From an uncultured Chitinophagaceae bacterium (GTDB lineage: Bacteria; Bacteroidota; Bacteroidia; Chitinophagales; Chitinophagaceae), in assembly GCA_937996595.1 (NCBI GenBank), contig CALKVC010000147.1, positions 1 to 51,266 on the forward strand: 51,266 nt of DNA, written 5' to 3'. This document shows positions 16,346-24,703 of this stretch, in pieces. Each line of letters starts with the position of its first letter. The first letter of the stretch is position 1. The position numbers and the translations under genes were made by a program. Under the pieces are notes generated by a model that did no database searches, had not been told where the DNA came from, and saw only the letters and a program-made list of their open reading frames with translations.

Positions 16346-16897
16346 ATGATTGAACCGTCGCAAAACACATTGCTTATTGCAGACCCTTTCCTGAAAGACC
16401 TTAATTTCATGCGCACCGTAGTGTTCATGTGCAGGCATTCCGACGAAGGGAGTTTTGGTTTTGTTTTAAACAAGGCGGTAGAACAGACGCTTGACCAGCT
16501 CATTACCGGTCTGGATGGCACCGAGGTGCCTGTTTATTACGGAGGGCCGGTGCAGTTGGATACGGTGCATTATATTCACCAATACCCAAACCTGATACCC
16601 GACAGCTACCAGGTATCGGATGACATATACTGGGGCGGTGATTTTGAAACGGTGAAATCACTGTTAAACAACCGTAAGATAGACACGGAAAAAATTAAAT
16701 TTTTCGTCGGTTACAGTGGTTGGGAGAAGGGGCAACTGGCATTTGAATTATCGGAAAAAAGCTGGCTAACGGCAACGGCAACCCGAAAACTGGTTTTCGG
16801 TACCGGGCCTGACGATATCTGGAAAGAAAGCCTGAGGCACCTGGGCGGGGAATATGAACAACTGATCAATTACCCCATAGACCCGCAATTAAACTGA
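16346..16897 (+). CDS. YqgE/AlgH family protein (UPF0301)
   Basis: Soluble protein of the conserved UPF0301 family. Its biochemical role is not settled; in Pseudomonas the homologue AlgH affects alginate expression. The 183 residues begin IEPSQNTLLIADPFL and continue with the family hallmarks FMRTVVFMCRHSDEGSFGFVLNK and VYYGGPVQLDTVHYIH. WGGDFE, VGYSGWEKGQLAFEL and SWLTATA follow in the usual order. It is transcribed away from the histidine kinase and followed 23 nt later by an acyltransferase gene. Family assignment is secure; function is unknown. Confidence 0.92.
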   Translation: MIEPSQNTLLIADPFLKDLNFMRTVVFMCRHSDEGSFGFVLNKAVEQTLDQLITGLDGTEVPVYYGGPVQLDTVHYIHQYPNLIPDSYQVSDDIYWGGDFETVKSLLNNRKIDTEKIKFFVGYSGWEKGQLAFELSEKSWLTATATRKLVFGTGPDDIWKESLRHLGGEYEQLINYPIDPQLN

Positions 16898-16920
16898 CAA
16901 ATTAAACCTACACATTCAGC

Positions 16921-17880
16921 TTGCTATACCGCTTGTTATATATACCGGCAAAGTTTGCCATCCGGATCTATTGCAGGCAGCTTGCCATCAACAATAAGGA
17001 TAACCTGTTATTGAACGGGCCATTGCTTATTGCCGCCAATCACCCGAATTCTTTCCTGGATGCCATCATACTGTCTACCCTGTTTCGCAGGCCCGTATAT
17101 TCACTGGCGAGGGGCGATGCTTTTGCCAGGCCCCTGTACAAAAAACTGCTCCTGTCGCTCAACATGTTTCCCGTGTACCGCATCAGCGAGGGTGCAGAAA
17201 ACCTGGAAAACAATTATGATACATTTGAAAACTGCAGGGAAATATTCAGGAAGAACGGGATCGTGCTCATATTCAGTGAAGGCAGGTGCATCAACGAATG
17301 GAAACTAAGGCCGCTTAAAAAAGGCACAGCCAGGCTGGCATTAAGCAGCTGGCAGGAAGGCATCCCATTGAAAATACTTCCTACGGGCATCAATTACCAG
17401 TCGTTCACTTCTTTTGGAAAAAATGTACAGTTGAATTTCGGCAGCTTTATCACAGAAGCCGATATCGGCACTGCTGATGCCTTCGGTAAAACCATCAATG
17501 AATTCAATGACAGGTTAAGGGCCTCCCTGCAAAACCTGGTATTGGAAACAGATGCGGCAGACAGGCATACGATTATTAAGCATTTCCATGTGCCGATACC
17601 TGCATATAAAAAAACACTGCTTTTCATTCCGGCCGTATTAGGATTTGCCATTCATGCGCCCCTGTACATACCGCTAAAAAAAACCGCCCTGGCAAAAGGC
17701 CGGCATAATGACCATTATGACTCATTGCTGGTCGGCTTGCTGTTTATCTTCTATCCTGTTTTCCTGGTACTGGCAGCCATAATGGTCTACCTGGCAATTG
17801 GCGGATATTGGTGGACGTTAGTATTTATCCTGCTGCCTTTTTGCGCCTGGAGTTTTGTGCAATTGAAGCAGCAATTCTAA
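16921..17880 (+). CDS. 1-acyl-glycerol-3-phosphate acyltransferase-like membrane protein
   Basis: PlsC-superfamily acyltransferase, probably in phospholipid or lipid remodelling. The 319 residues contain the catalytic NHPNSFLD (H-x4-D) near 41-48, an FSEGRC acyl-acceptor motif near 118-123, and two C-terminal hydrophobic stretches (about 238-252 and 278-312) that anchor it. The only sensible start is a TTG at 16921 (MLYRLLYIPAKFAIR); the typical family N-terminus begins right there. It follows the YqgE gene by 23 nt and faces atpC. Substrate cannot be read from the sequence. Confidence 0.88.
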   Translation: MLYRLLYIPAKFAIRIYCRQLAINNKDNLLLNGPLLIAANHPNSFLDAIILSTLFRRPVYSLARGDAFARPLYKKLLLSLNMFPVYRISEGAENLENNYDTFENCREIFRKNGIVLIFSEGRCINEWKLRPLKKGTARLALSSWQEGIPLKILPTGINYQSFTSFGKNVQLNFGSFITEADIGTADAFGKTINEFNDRLRASLQNLVLETDAADRHTIIKHFHVPIPAYKKTLLFIPAVLGFAIHAPLYIPLKKTALAKGRHNDHYDSLLVGLLFIFYPVFLVLAAIMVYLAIGGYWWTLVFILLPFCAWSFVQLKQQF

Positions 17881-17886
17881 GGCATG

Positions 17887-17911
17887 AAAAAGCCCGTTGT
17901 ATGCAACGGGC
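17887..17911 (-). terminator. Intrinsic terminator of atpDC
   Basis: An 8-bp GC-rich stem (GCCCGTTG / CAACGGGC, 17892-17899 with 17904-17911) has a 4-nt loop. On the minus strand it is followed by five T, so it terminates transcripts coming from atpC. It also lies 11 nt past the stop of the plus-strand acyltransferase gene and may act in both directions. Confidence 0.85.
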
Positions 17912-17936
17912 CTTCAAATATATTTTCAGAATTAAC

Positions 17937-18188
17937 TTATTTTTCTTCCGCAGCTTCTACCAGAACGGTTGTCTTGTTATTCAGCACTTCCACAAATCCG
18001 CTTTGTATGGTATAAGAGGCTGTATTGGTTTTGTCTTTCAGAATCTTCAGGTTACCGGCCTTTAGGGCACTTACCAGCGGGGCGTGCTTATCCAGCACTT
18101 CAAACAAGCCGCTGATTCCGGGTAACTGCACTCCGTATACTTCTCCGCTGAAAATTTTCCTGTCTGGTGTTAATATTTCTAAAGTCAT
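17937..18188 (-). CDS. atpC: ATP synthase F1 epsilon subunit (short form)
   Basis: Central-stalk subunit of F1 that couples rotation to catalysis. The 83 residues (MTLEILTPDRKIFSGEVYGV) cover only the N-terminal beta-sandwich. LPGISGLFEVLDKHAPLVSAL is the family signature. The C-terminal helical hairpin that inhibits ATP hydrolysis in E. coli is absent. Short forms of this kind occur in Bacteroidota. It lies 88 nt after atpD and before a strong terminator. Confidence 0.94.
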   Translation of the reverse strand: MTLEILTPDRKIFSGEVYGVQLPGISGLFEVLDKHAPLVSALKAGNLKILKDKTNTASYTIQSGFVEVLNNKTTVLVEAAEEK

Positions 18189-18276
18189 AATGAAAATTTG
18201 ACAATTTGAACATGATACAATTTGAAAATGAAAACTGCATTAAATCAGCACATTTCCAAATGATCCATTTTTCAAA

Positions 18277-19782
18277 TTAAGCTTGGGCTGCAGCCATCAG
18301 TTTCTTACCTTTCTCAATCGCATCTTCCAGGGTTCCAACCAGGTTGAATGCTGCTTCCGGGTATTCATCCACTTCCCCGTCCAGTATCGCATTGAATCCG
18401 CGGATGGTATCTTCTATTGGAACCAGCACACCTTTTAAACCGGTAAACTGCTCAGCCACAAAGAATGGCTGGCTAAGGAAACGCTGTATCTTACGGGCCC
18501 TTGACACTACCAGTTTATCATCGTCGCTCAATTCATCCAAACCAAGGATAGCGATGATATCCTGTAATTCCTTATAACGCTGCAAAATCAGTTTCACCTT
18601 ATTGGCCGTGTTATAATGTTCATCGCCAACAATCAACGGTGTAAGGATCCTTGAAGTGGAATCCAGCGGGTCTACCGCAGGATAGATACCCAGATCCGCA
18701 ATTTTACGGCTCAATACCGTTGTTGCATCCAGGTGGGCAAACGTTGTAGCCGGTGCCGGATCGGTAAGATCATCTGCCGGTACGTAAACAGCCTGCACCG
18801 AAGTAATGGAACCGTTCCGGGTAGACGTGATACGCTCCTGCATGAGGCCCATTTCAGTGGCAAGCGTTGGCTGGTAACCTACCGCACTTGGCATACGGCC
18901 TAACAGGGCCGATACTTCAGATCCTGCCTGGGTGAAACGGAAGATATTATCAACGAAAAACAGGATGTCTTTACCCTGGCCTTCGCCATCACCGTCACGG
19001 AAATATTCAGCAATGGTCAAACCACTCAATGCCACACGCGCCCTTGCTCCCGGCGGCTCATTCATCTGTCCGAATACAAAGGTTGCTTTAGAATCTTTCA
19101 ATCCTTCCATATCCACTGCATTCAAATCCCAACCACCTTCTTCCATGCTATGCTTAAACTTTTCGCCGTAGTTCATGATACCTGCTTCAATCATCTCCCT
19201 CATCAGGTCATTTCCTTCACGGGTTCTTTCCCCCACACCGGCAAATACAGAAACCCCGTTATAGGCTTTGGCAATATTATTGATCAGTTCCTGGATAAGT
19301 ACGGTTTTACCTACACCCGCACCACCAAACAAACCGATTTTTCCTCCTTTGGCATATGGTTCAATGAGGTCAATTACCTTGATACCTGTAAACAGCACTT
19401 CTGTAGCTGTACTAAGGTCTTCAAACAACGGCGGTTTTGCATGTATGGGCCTTCCGCCTGCTTTGCTAACCTGTGGCAAGCCGTCGATAGCATCCCCGGT
19501 AACATTAAAAAGCCTTCCTTTGATACCTTCTCCAACAGGCATGGCAATAGGTTTGCCGGTATCAATCACTGCTGTTCCCCTTACCAGGCCTTCCGTTCCG
19601 TCCATCGCAATGGTACGTACGCTGTCTTCACCCAGGTGTTGCTGTACTTCAAGAACCAGTGTTTCGCCGGTATCACGTTTTAGTTCCAGCGCATTCAATA
19701 TCTCAGGAAGCTTTGAACCGCTGTCAAACTGAACGTCTACAACGGCGCCGATGATCGATTTTACTTTACCAGTATTGGCCAT
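18277..19782 (-). CDS. atpD: ATP synthase F1 beta subunit
   Basis: Catalytic subunit of F1-ATPase at the cytoplasmic face of the inner membrane. The 501 residues carry the Walker A loop GGAGVGKT (about 153-160), the GERTREGNDL motif with the catalytic Glu, the Walker B strand DILFFVDNIFRFTQAGSEVS, and the signature PAVDPLDSTSRIL. Length is slightly above E. coli (460). Only atpD and atpC are here. The other F-ATPase genes must lie elsewhere, an arrangement known for Bacteroidota. A TACCTTTG promoter element precedes it. Confidence 0.98.
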   Translation of the reverse strand: MANTGKVKSIIGAVVDVQFDSGSKLPEILNALELKRDTGETLVLEVQQHLGEDSVRTIAMDGTEGLVRGTAVIDTGKPIAMPVGEGIKGRLFNVTGDAIDGLPQVSKAGGRPIHAKPPLFEDLSTATEVLFTGIKVIDLIEPYAKGGKIGLFGGAGVGKTVLIQELINNIAKAYNGVSVFAGVGERTREGNDLMREMIEAGIMNYGEKFKHSMEEGGWDLNAVDMEGLKDSKATFVFGQMNEPPGARARVALSGLTIAEYFRDGDGEGQGKDILFFVDNIFRFTQAGSEVSALLGRMPSAVGYQPTLATEMGLMQERITSTRNGSITSVQAVYVPADDLTDPAPATTFAHLDATTVLSRKIADLGIYPAVDPLDSTSRILTPLIVGDEHYNTANKVKLILQRYKELQDIIAILGLDELSDDDKLVVSRARKIQRFLSQPFFVAEQFTGLKGVLVPIEDTIRGFNAILDGEVDEYPEAAFNLVGTLEDAIEKGKKLMAAAQA

Positions 19783-19822
19783 AAGAAATGTTTAAAATAT
19801 ATAAGGTATCTATTTCAGGGCG

Positions 19823-19830
19823 CAAAGGTA
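19823..19830 (-). promoter_or_regulatory. Promoter -7 element for atpDC
   Basis: Minus-strand TACCTTTG matches TAnnTTTG and lies 40 nt upstream of the atpD ATG. A run of T replaces a clear -33 TTTG. It is the best promoter candidate in this gap. Confidence 0.5.
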
Positions 19831-19955
19831 AGGTTTGAACGATGTAAAAAAAAATAAGGAGGTGGTTTTTTTATACGTATCTGGGTTATAAAGTACTTAC
19901 ACGGGCAATTGTGTACATCAGGGGATTTCAACCATAACTGCCGGATAATTAGCCC

Positions 19956-19963
19956 TATTTTTG
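19956..19963 (+). promoter_or_regulatory. Promoter -7 element for the small lipoprotein gene
   Basis: TATTTTTG matches TAnnTTTG, 27 nt ahead of the ATG at 19991. No convincing -33 element is visible. Confidence 0.45.
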
Positions 19964-19990
19964 CTATGTACCGCTAATTAAACAAATTTG

Positions 19991-20332
19991 ATGAAAACCT
20001 TCTTTGCTGCCATTGTAACCATTGCCCTGTTTTCCTGTGCTGCTTCAAACAATTTTCATAAGGATAAAGCCCTGTTTGATGCTTCCCCGGTTTTAAAAAG
20101 TTTCAGGTCGGTTGCCGATATGAATGACTCCTATTTTGTGATTAAGGAAAATAATTTTTTTGAATTTTACAGGGTTCTGTTCGACAGCGTAAAAAACACC
20201 CGTTACCCCGGCCGTTTCTATAAAAACGGAGATACCCTGGTATTGACATTTTACAACCCAAAAGGTTATGAGTTGCTTGGAAATAAAATGATTGTTGATG
20301 AAAACAGCAACCAGGTTACTTTTTTCAGGTAA
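19991..20332 (+). CDS. Small putative lipoprotein of unknown function
   Basis: The 113 residues start at the ATG at 19991 (MKTFFAAIVTIALFSCAASN); a TTG one codon upstream is unlikely. The N-terminus is a lipoprotein signal peptide with lipobox LFSC, so Cys16 should be lipidated after cleavage. The mature part (DASPVLKSFRSVADMNDSYF, then YRVLFDSVKNTRYPGRFYKN) is short and probably beta-rich. I do not recognise a family. It stands alone, with its own promoter candidate, and is convergent with the EamA transporter gene 15 nt downstream. Confidence 0.8.
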   Translation: MKTFFAAIVTIALFSCAASNNFHKDKALFDASPVLKSFRSVADMNDSYFVIKENNFFEFYRVLFDSVKNTRYPGRFYKNGDTLVLTFYNPKGYELLGNKMIVDENSNQVTFFR

Positions 20333-20347
20333 TTAATAACGGAAGGC

Positions 20348-21274
20348 CTACGCTTTTGCCATTTTCCTGTTGGCTACATAAACGCCGGTTAATATCACCA
20401 GCAACCCAAGCACCTGTTTCCAGCCAATCTGTTCTCCGTAAATGATTCCCCACAAGATGGCAACAAATGGAATTCCATAGGTTACCATGGAAGAAAATAC
20501 GGCTCCTGCCCTTTTGATGAGGATATAAAAGATGACTGATGCCAGTGCAGTACCCATGATACCCAGGATTACCGAATAGCCGGTTGAAAACAATATGGGG
20601 CGGCTTGTAAGGTCCATCCCGAAATAACCCGTTAAATATAACACAACCAATGCCGGTATTGCGTTTGTGCTAAGGGCCAGCGCTGCAATCTGGAATGAAG
20701 AAACATGTTGCAGGTAACGGTGAACCATGTTCACATTCAATCCATACATCATGGTTGCCAAAACCACCAGTAACACATAGGCAAGGTTGCTGTTATGGGA
20801 GAACCCGGGCTGGCTGAAAAAAAGGAAAACGCTTCCGCTGAATGCAATAAGTATTCCGATCACTTTGTGTGCCGCCGTTTTGGTTTGAAAAAATACGGCA
20901 CCAATGATGATAACGAAAATAGGTGTAAGGGAATTCAATGTACCTGCCAGCGAACTGTCTATTCCCTGCTCAGCAATGCAAAACAAATAGGCAGGAAAGA
21001 GGCTGCCCAGCACGCCCGACATAAAAATGACAAAAATTTTATTGGACGGTATCTTCCGGATACTACTTATTGCAACCGGAAATAAGACCAGGCCTGATGA
21101 TATGATGCGTATAGAAGCCACCTGGAATGCAGATAATGCTACCAGGCCTTCTTTCATCAGGATAAAGCTGCTACCCCATATCACAGATAAAGAGATAAAA
21201 ATCAGCCAGTTAATCAGTTTACTATTCAAATTAAATATACGATTTGACTGTGCAAAGTTGTGGTTTATTATCAA
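20348..21274 (-). CDS. EamA/DMT-family transporter
   Basis: Inner-membrane permease of the drug/metabolite transporter superfamily; the substrate is not predictable. The protein has about ten hydrophobic segments arranged as two EamA repeats. SVIWGSSFILMKEGL opens the first and MGTALASVIFYILIKRAG lies in the second. YGIPFVAILWGIIYGEQIGW near the end is typical of the family. The ATG at 21274 gives 308 residues. A TTG at 21229 (giving MNSKLINWLIF) fits the usual N-terminus better and would avoid a hydrophilic 15-residue leader. Confidence 0.9.
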   Translation of the reverse strand: MIINHNFAQSNRIFNLNSKLINWLIFISLSVIWGSSFILMKEGLVALSAFQVASIRIISSGLVLFPVAISSIRKIPSNKIFVIFMSGVLGSLFPAYLFCIAEQGIDSSLAGTLNSLTPIFVIIIGAVFFQTKTAAHKVIGILIAFSGSVFLFFSQPGFSHNSNLAYVLLVVLATMMYGLNVNMVHRYLQHVSSFQIAALALSTNAIPALVVLYLTGYFGMDLTSRPILFSTGYSVILGIMGTALASVIFYILIKRAGAVFSSMVTYGIPFVAILWGIIYGEQIGWKQVLGLLVILTGVYVANRKMAKA

Positions 21275-21332
21275 ATACTGCTTTTTTTATTTCAAATTTC
21301 CAGTGTATTTCAATGAATTAAACATTATTACT

Positions 21333-21340
21333 TATTTTTG
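21333..21340 (+). promoter_or_regulatory. Promoter -7 element for mscL
   Basis: TATTTTTG matches TAnnTTTG, 33 nt before the mscL ATG. Confidence 0.5.
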
Positions 21341-21373
21341 TATCTACTTTTTTATTCATTTAAATCTGCAATT

Positions 21374-21799
21374 ATGGGATTCATAAAAGAATTTAAGGAT
21401 TTTGCCATGAAAGGCAACCTTGTAGACATGGCAATTGCCTTTGTTATGGGCGGTGCTTTTGGAAAAGTAGTAACTGCCTTTGTAGAAAAAATGTTCGCCC
21501 CGGTTACCGGGCTTTTATTAGGTGGAATTGATCTGAATTCTAAAAAACTGGTGCTTAAAGACGCTGTTGCAGAAGTAAAAGACGCTGCCGGCGTGGTTAC
21601 AACTAAAGCCGCACCTGAACTGGCCATTCAATGGGGTGAATTCATTACTGCCTGTATTGATTTCATCATCGTTGCATTCGTGATGTTCCTCATCATCAAA
21701 GCGATGAATAAAATGAAGAAGAAACAGGAAGAAGCTCCTGCCGGGCCATCATCTACTGATGCACTCCTTATGGAAATAAGGGATTCACTGAAAAAATAA
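21374..21799 (+). CDS. mscL: Large-conductance mechanosensitive channel
   Basis: Homopentameric inner-membrane channel that opens under extreme membrane tension and protects against hypo-osmotic lysis. I chose the ATG at 21374 (MGFIKEFKDFAMKGNLVDMA). An upstream start at 21338 would fall inside the promoter element. The 141 residues have TM1 (VDMAIAFVMGGAFGKVVTAF, with the pore-lining Gly/Ala motif), a periplasmic loop (about 50-80), TM2 (FITACIDFIIVAFVMFLIIK) and the cytoplasmic helix TDALLMEIRDSLKK. All are typical. It is a single-gene unit with its own promoter and terminator. Confidence 0.97.
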   Translation: MGFIKEFKDFAMKGNLVDMAIAFVMGGAFGKVVTAFVEKMFAPVTGLLLGGIDLNSKKLVLKDAVAEVKDAAGVVTTKAAPELAIQWGEFITACIDFIIVAFVMFLIIKAMNKMKKKQEEAPAGPSSTDALLMEIRDSLKK

Positions 21800-21814
21800 T
21801 TCAACTATTTCTGC

Positions 21815-21852
21815 AAAAGCGGTTGTTACCCTGTTAACAATCGCTTTTTTTT
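21815..21852 (+). terminator. Intrinsic terminator of mscL
   Basis: A 13-bp stem (AAAGCGGTTGTTA with TAACAATCGCTTT, one G-T pair) and a 6-nt loop are followed by an eight-T run. It lies 16 nt past the mscL stop. Confidence 0.9.
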
Positions 21853-21920
21853 GTAACCATGCGAACAATTATCAATCGTTTACATGACAGGTATCACTGT
21901 TTTACATGTTCTTACCGGTA

Positions 21921-21928
21921 TATTTTTG
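21921..21928 (+). promoter_or_regulatory. Promoter -7 element for the DUF3078 gene
   Basis: TATTTTTG matches TAnnTTTG and lies only 17 nt before the chosen ATG at 21946. This supports that ATG over the one at 21859, which is upstream of the promoter. Confidence 0.5.
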
Positions 21929-21945
21929 CAAATAAAATCTTACAT

Positions 21946-22893
21946 ATGAAATATTCAATGGTCGTTAGCTTCCTGTTCATCCTATTAAGTATAAACAGCA
22001 TTGCCCAGGATGGTACTGTACAGGACCTGAAAAAAGAATCGGAAAAATCAATCAAGAAAGACCCGAAGGATACTACTGTGAAAACCTGGAAAACAGGAGG
22101 CCTCTTTAACCTGAATATAAACCAGGGATCATTGAGTAACTGGGCTGCCGGCGGCGATAAATTTTCTTTTTCGTTAAATGCATACCTCAACCTGTATGCC
22201 TTCTACAAGAAAAATAAACATAGCTGGGATAACAACCTCGATTTGGCTTATGGCATTGTTAATACCACCAGCCTGGGATCTAGAAAAGCCAGTGACCGGA
22301 TTGATTTCATGTCGAAATACGGGTATGCCATATCAAAAAAATGGAATGCATCAGCCTTATTAAACCTCCGTACCCAGTTTGCCGAGGGATTGGCTTATTC
22401 AAAAACTGCTGCGGGTGCTGATACATCTGCCAGGATATCAAATTTCTTTGCACCGGCTTATATGCTGCTGTCCCTGGGTTTTGACTATAAACCGGTGAAT
22501 GATTTTTCCCTGTTCATTTCTCCTGTAACGGCACGTTATGTAATTGTAACAGATGATTTACTGACAGCACAGTACGGACTTGATCCAGGTAAAAATGTAA
22601 AAAGCGAGTTCGGTGCTTTCCTCAGTGCCAATTACATGAAAAAGATTGGGGCAAAATTCACTTATAAAACACGGCTCGACCTGTTTTCCAATTACCTCAA
22701 AACACCACAGAATATAGATGTATTCTGGTCGAATGTACTAACGGCAGCCATCACAAAACATATCAATTTTTCTTTTAACCTGGACATGATTTATGATGAC
22801 GATACAAAAAATGTTAACCCTGCCAAAGGGCCTGCACCGCAGTGGCTGCAACTGATGGGTATCGGGTTTGCCTATAACTTTTCTAAGAAATAA
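21946..22893 (+). CDS. DUF3078 family outer-membrane beta-barrel protein
   Basis: Exported protein of the Bacteroidota DUF3078 family; function unknown. From the ATG at 21946 it has a signal peptide (MKYSMVVSFLFILLSINSIAQ) followed by a charged linker (DLKKESEKSIKKDPKDTT). WKTGGLFNLNINQGSLSNWA begins the conserved domain. The rest alternates aromatic and polar residues (FSFSLNAYLNLYAFYKKNKH, NNLDLAYGIVNTTSLGSRK) as beta-barrel strands do, and the protein ends with the strand GIGFAYNFSKK. An upstream ATG (21859) would put 29 residues ahead of the signal peptide and was rejected. The gene stands alone. Confidence 0.88.
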   Translation: MKYSMVVSFLFILLSINSIAQDGTVQDLKKESEKSIKKDPKDTTVKTWKTGGLFNLNINQGSLSNWAAGGDKFSFSLNAYLNLYAFYKKNKHSWDNNLDLAYGIVNTTSLGSRKASDRIDFMSKYGYAISKKWNASALLNLRTQFAEGLAYSKTAAGADTSARISNFFAPAYMLLSLGFDYKPVNDFSLFISPVTARYVIVTDDLLTAQYGLDPGKNVKSEFGAFLSANYMKKIGAKFTYKTRLDLFSNYLKTPQNIDVFWSNVLTAAITKHINFSFNLDMIYDDDTKNVNPAKGPAPQWLQLMGIGFAYNFSKK

Positions 22894-22981
22894 TGTAAAC
22901 TGAAGAGGCGGGGAGGCGCTATTTTTTCTGTTCAAGTTTATACTTTACGCCTCTGTGCCTTTGCGGTAAACGTGGATAACC

Positions 22982-23015
22982 TTTGTTTTTTAAATGTCCG
23001 AACTGTTTAACTTTG
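22982..23015 (+). promoter_or_regulatory. Promoter of scpA
   Basis: TTTG at 22982-22985 and TAACTTTG at 23008-23015 are separated by 22 nt, close to the -33/-7 layout of this phylum. The TTG start of scpA is 22 nt downstream. Confidence 0.55.
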
Positions 23016-23037
23016 GCGTTCGTTTAAAAAATTACCA

Positions 23038-23844
23038 TTGAGCAATAATACACCCAATTACCAGATCAAGCTGGAGCAGTTTGAAGGACCGTTCGACCTC
23101 CTGCTGTTTTTTATTGAAAGGGATGAACTGGACATTTACAATATCCCGATCACCAAAATCACCAACGACTTCCTGCAGCATATTCACCAATCGGAAAAAC
23201 TGAATATTGAGTTAAGCAGTGAATTCATCCTGTTTGTGAGCACGCTGATGCGCATTAAAGCCAAAATGCTGTTGCCGCGTAAGGAACTTGACGAAGCAGG
23301 CAATGAAATAGATCCGCGTAAAGAACTGATTGATAAGATACTTGAATATAAAAAATTCAAAGAAGCTTCCGCAAAACTGGCTGAGATGGAAGCTATACGG
23401 ATGCTGATGATGAAAAGGGGCAACCTGCAGAAGGAACTTGCACAGATAGGTGAAGAGGCGGGTGAAGGAACAGAAATCCAAACGGTTACCCTGTTCAAAC
23501 TGATGAAGGCATTTGAAAAAGTTGCCAACCGCCTCAAAGAGAAAAACAACCGGCCGGTGCATACCGTGGTGCAGTACAATTATACCATGGAAGGCATCCG
23601 TGATTACATGTTAACCCTTTGCCGCAACGAAAAGACACTTTCATTCGAAAAGATATTTGATGTGTGTGAAGACAGGATCCATGCCATTTTCATATTCCTC
23701 AACATGCTGGAACTGGTACAGCAGAAGTTCCTGCACATTCTTATCGGTGAAGGCCGCAACAATTTCATCATAGAATACAATGAAAACAGGGAAGAAGATC
23801 AGCATGTTTTTCTTTCCGAGGAAGATTTCAACCGGGTAAACTGA
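23038..23844 (+). CDS. scpA: Segregation and condensation protein ScpA (kleisin)
   Basis: Kleisin subunit that bridges the SMC ATPase heads in the chromosome condensation complex. The 268 residues begin YQIKLEQFEGPFDLLLFFIE, the ScpA signature. DELDIYNIPITKITNDFLQH and FILFVSTLMRIKAKMLLP complete the N-terminal SMC-binding domain. The C-terminal winged-helix region is at about 195-260. The start is a TTG at 23038: reading upstream there is no in-frame ATG before the TAA at 23008-23010. It is a single-gene unit here; scpB is not adjacent. Confidence 0.95.
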   Translation: MSNNTPNYQIKLEQFEGPFDLLLFFIERDELDIYNIPITKITNDFLQHIHQSEKLNIELSSEFILFVSTLMRIKAKMLLPRKELDEAGNEIDPRKELIDKILEYKKFKEASAKLAEMEAIRMLMMKRGNLQKELAQIGEEAGEGTEIQTVTLFKLMKAFEKVANRLKEKNNRPVHTVVQYNYTMEGIRDYMLTLCRNEKTLSFEKIFDVCEDRIHAIFIFLNMLELVQQKFLHILIGEGRNNFIIEYNENREEDQHVFLSEEDFNRVN

Positions 23845-23868
23845 TATTTATAACCATTGAAAATACTG

Positions 23869-23890
23869 CCCCGCCTATAAAGCGGGGTTA
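23869..23890 (+). terminator. Terminator after scpA
   Basis: A 6-bp all-GC stem (CCCCGC / GCGGGG) has a 7-nt loop. The following T-tract is short (TTATTC), so strength is moderate. Confidence 0.6.
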
Positions 23891-23946
23891 TTCATTGGTA
23901 TTCCTTTCAATCATTTTCAAACATCCGCTGAGTTAATAATTTGACC

Positions 23947-24630
23947 ATGGAAACAAATGAAACCATTGAAGACTTTTTAAGAAAAATGCAGGCAAAGGCT
24001 GTGATCTTTGACCTTGACGGAACATTAATTGATAACAATGCCTACCATTTACAAACATGGAAAAAATATCTTGAAAAAACAGGTCGGAATATCAGTGAAG
24101 AAGCATACAGGAAAAACATCAACGGTAGAACAAACAAAGATGCGCTTGAATATATTTATAACCGGAGGATGACAAATGATGAGGCCATGGTTTTTGCATT
24201 GGAAAAAGAAGCGCTTTACCGGGAGATTTACAAACCATTCATAAAACCTGTTCATGGCTTATTGGTACTGCTGGAAGCCCTGTATAAAAAAAATATTCCC
24301 ATGGCCATTGCCACCTCGGGCATACAGGTAAATATTGATTTCATGTTTAAACATATCTCCATAAAAAAATACTTTTCAATCATTGTAAATGCTGCGCATA
24401 TCAGTAAAGGAAAACCAGATCCGGAAATTTATCAAAAAACCGCCTCCCTGTTACAGGTGCCTCCCGCCCATTGCCTCGTTTTTGAAGATGCGGCTGTTGG
24501 CGTGCAGGCTGCAAAAGCTGCCGGTATGCATGTGATTGCATTAACTACCACCCAAACTGTGCAGGAACTTAGCCAGGCAGACCTGATCATACCTGATTTC
24601 AGCGCACTGATACCCAACCCTACCCCATAA
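23947..24630 (+). CDS. HAD-superfamily phosphatase/phosphomutase-like hydrolase
   Basis: Cytoplasmic HAD hydrolase, closest in layout to beta-phosphoglucomutase and related sugar phosphatases. From the ATG at 23947 (a TTG two codons upstream is unlikely), motif I VIFDLDGTLIDN gives nucleophile Asp22 and acid/base Asp24. An alpha-helical cap follows (about 30-100). Motif II is IATSG, and motif III is the Lys in SKGKPDPEIY. Motif IV is FEDAAVGVQAAKAAGM. Length (227) is typical. Substrate is unknown. It is followed 73 nt later by the pirin gene, which has its own promoter candidate. Confidence 0.88.
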   Translation: METNETIEDFLRKMQAKAVIFDLDGTLIDNNAYHLQTWKKYLEKTGRNISEEAYRKNINGRTNKDALEYIYNRRMTNDEAMVFALEKEALYREIYKPFIKPVHGLLVLLEALYKKNIPMAIATSGIQVNIDFMFKHISIKKYFSIIVNAAHISKGKPDPEIYQKTASLLQVPPAHCLVFEDAAVGVQAAKAAGMHVIALTTTQTVQELSQADLIIPDFSALIPNPTP

Positions 24631-24638
24631 TACAGATG

Positions 24639-24646
24639 TAATTTTG
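24639..24646 (+). promoter_or_regulatory. Promoter -7 element for the pirin gene
   Basis: TAATTTTG matches TAnnTTTG, 57 nt before the ATG at 24704. Confidence 0.4.
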
Positions 24647-24703
24647 GCAGTATTGTAAATGGCATCAAATTTGATGTTTAAACATTAAATTAAACGATTT
24701 TAT

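Noticed and set aside
22894..23037. Repeat-like ACGCCTCTGTGCCTTTGCGG stretch before scpA
   Set aside because: Similar CTTTGCG-rich stretches are common between genes in this phylum, but only one copy is seen here, so no repeat can be claimed from the window.
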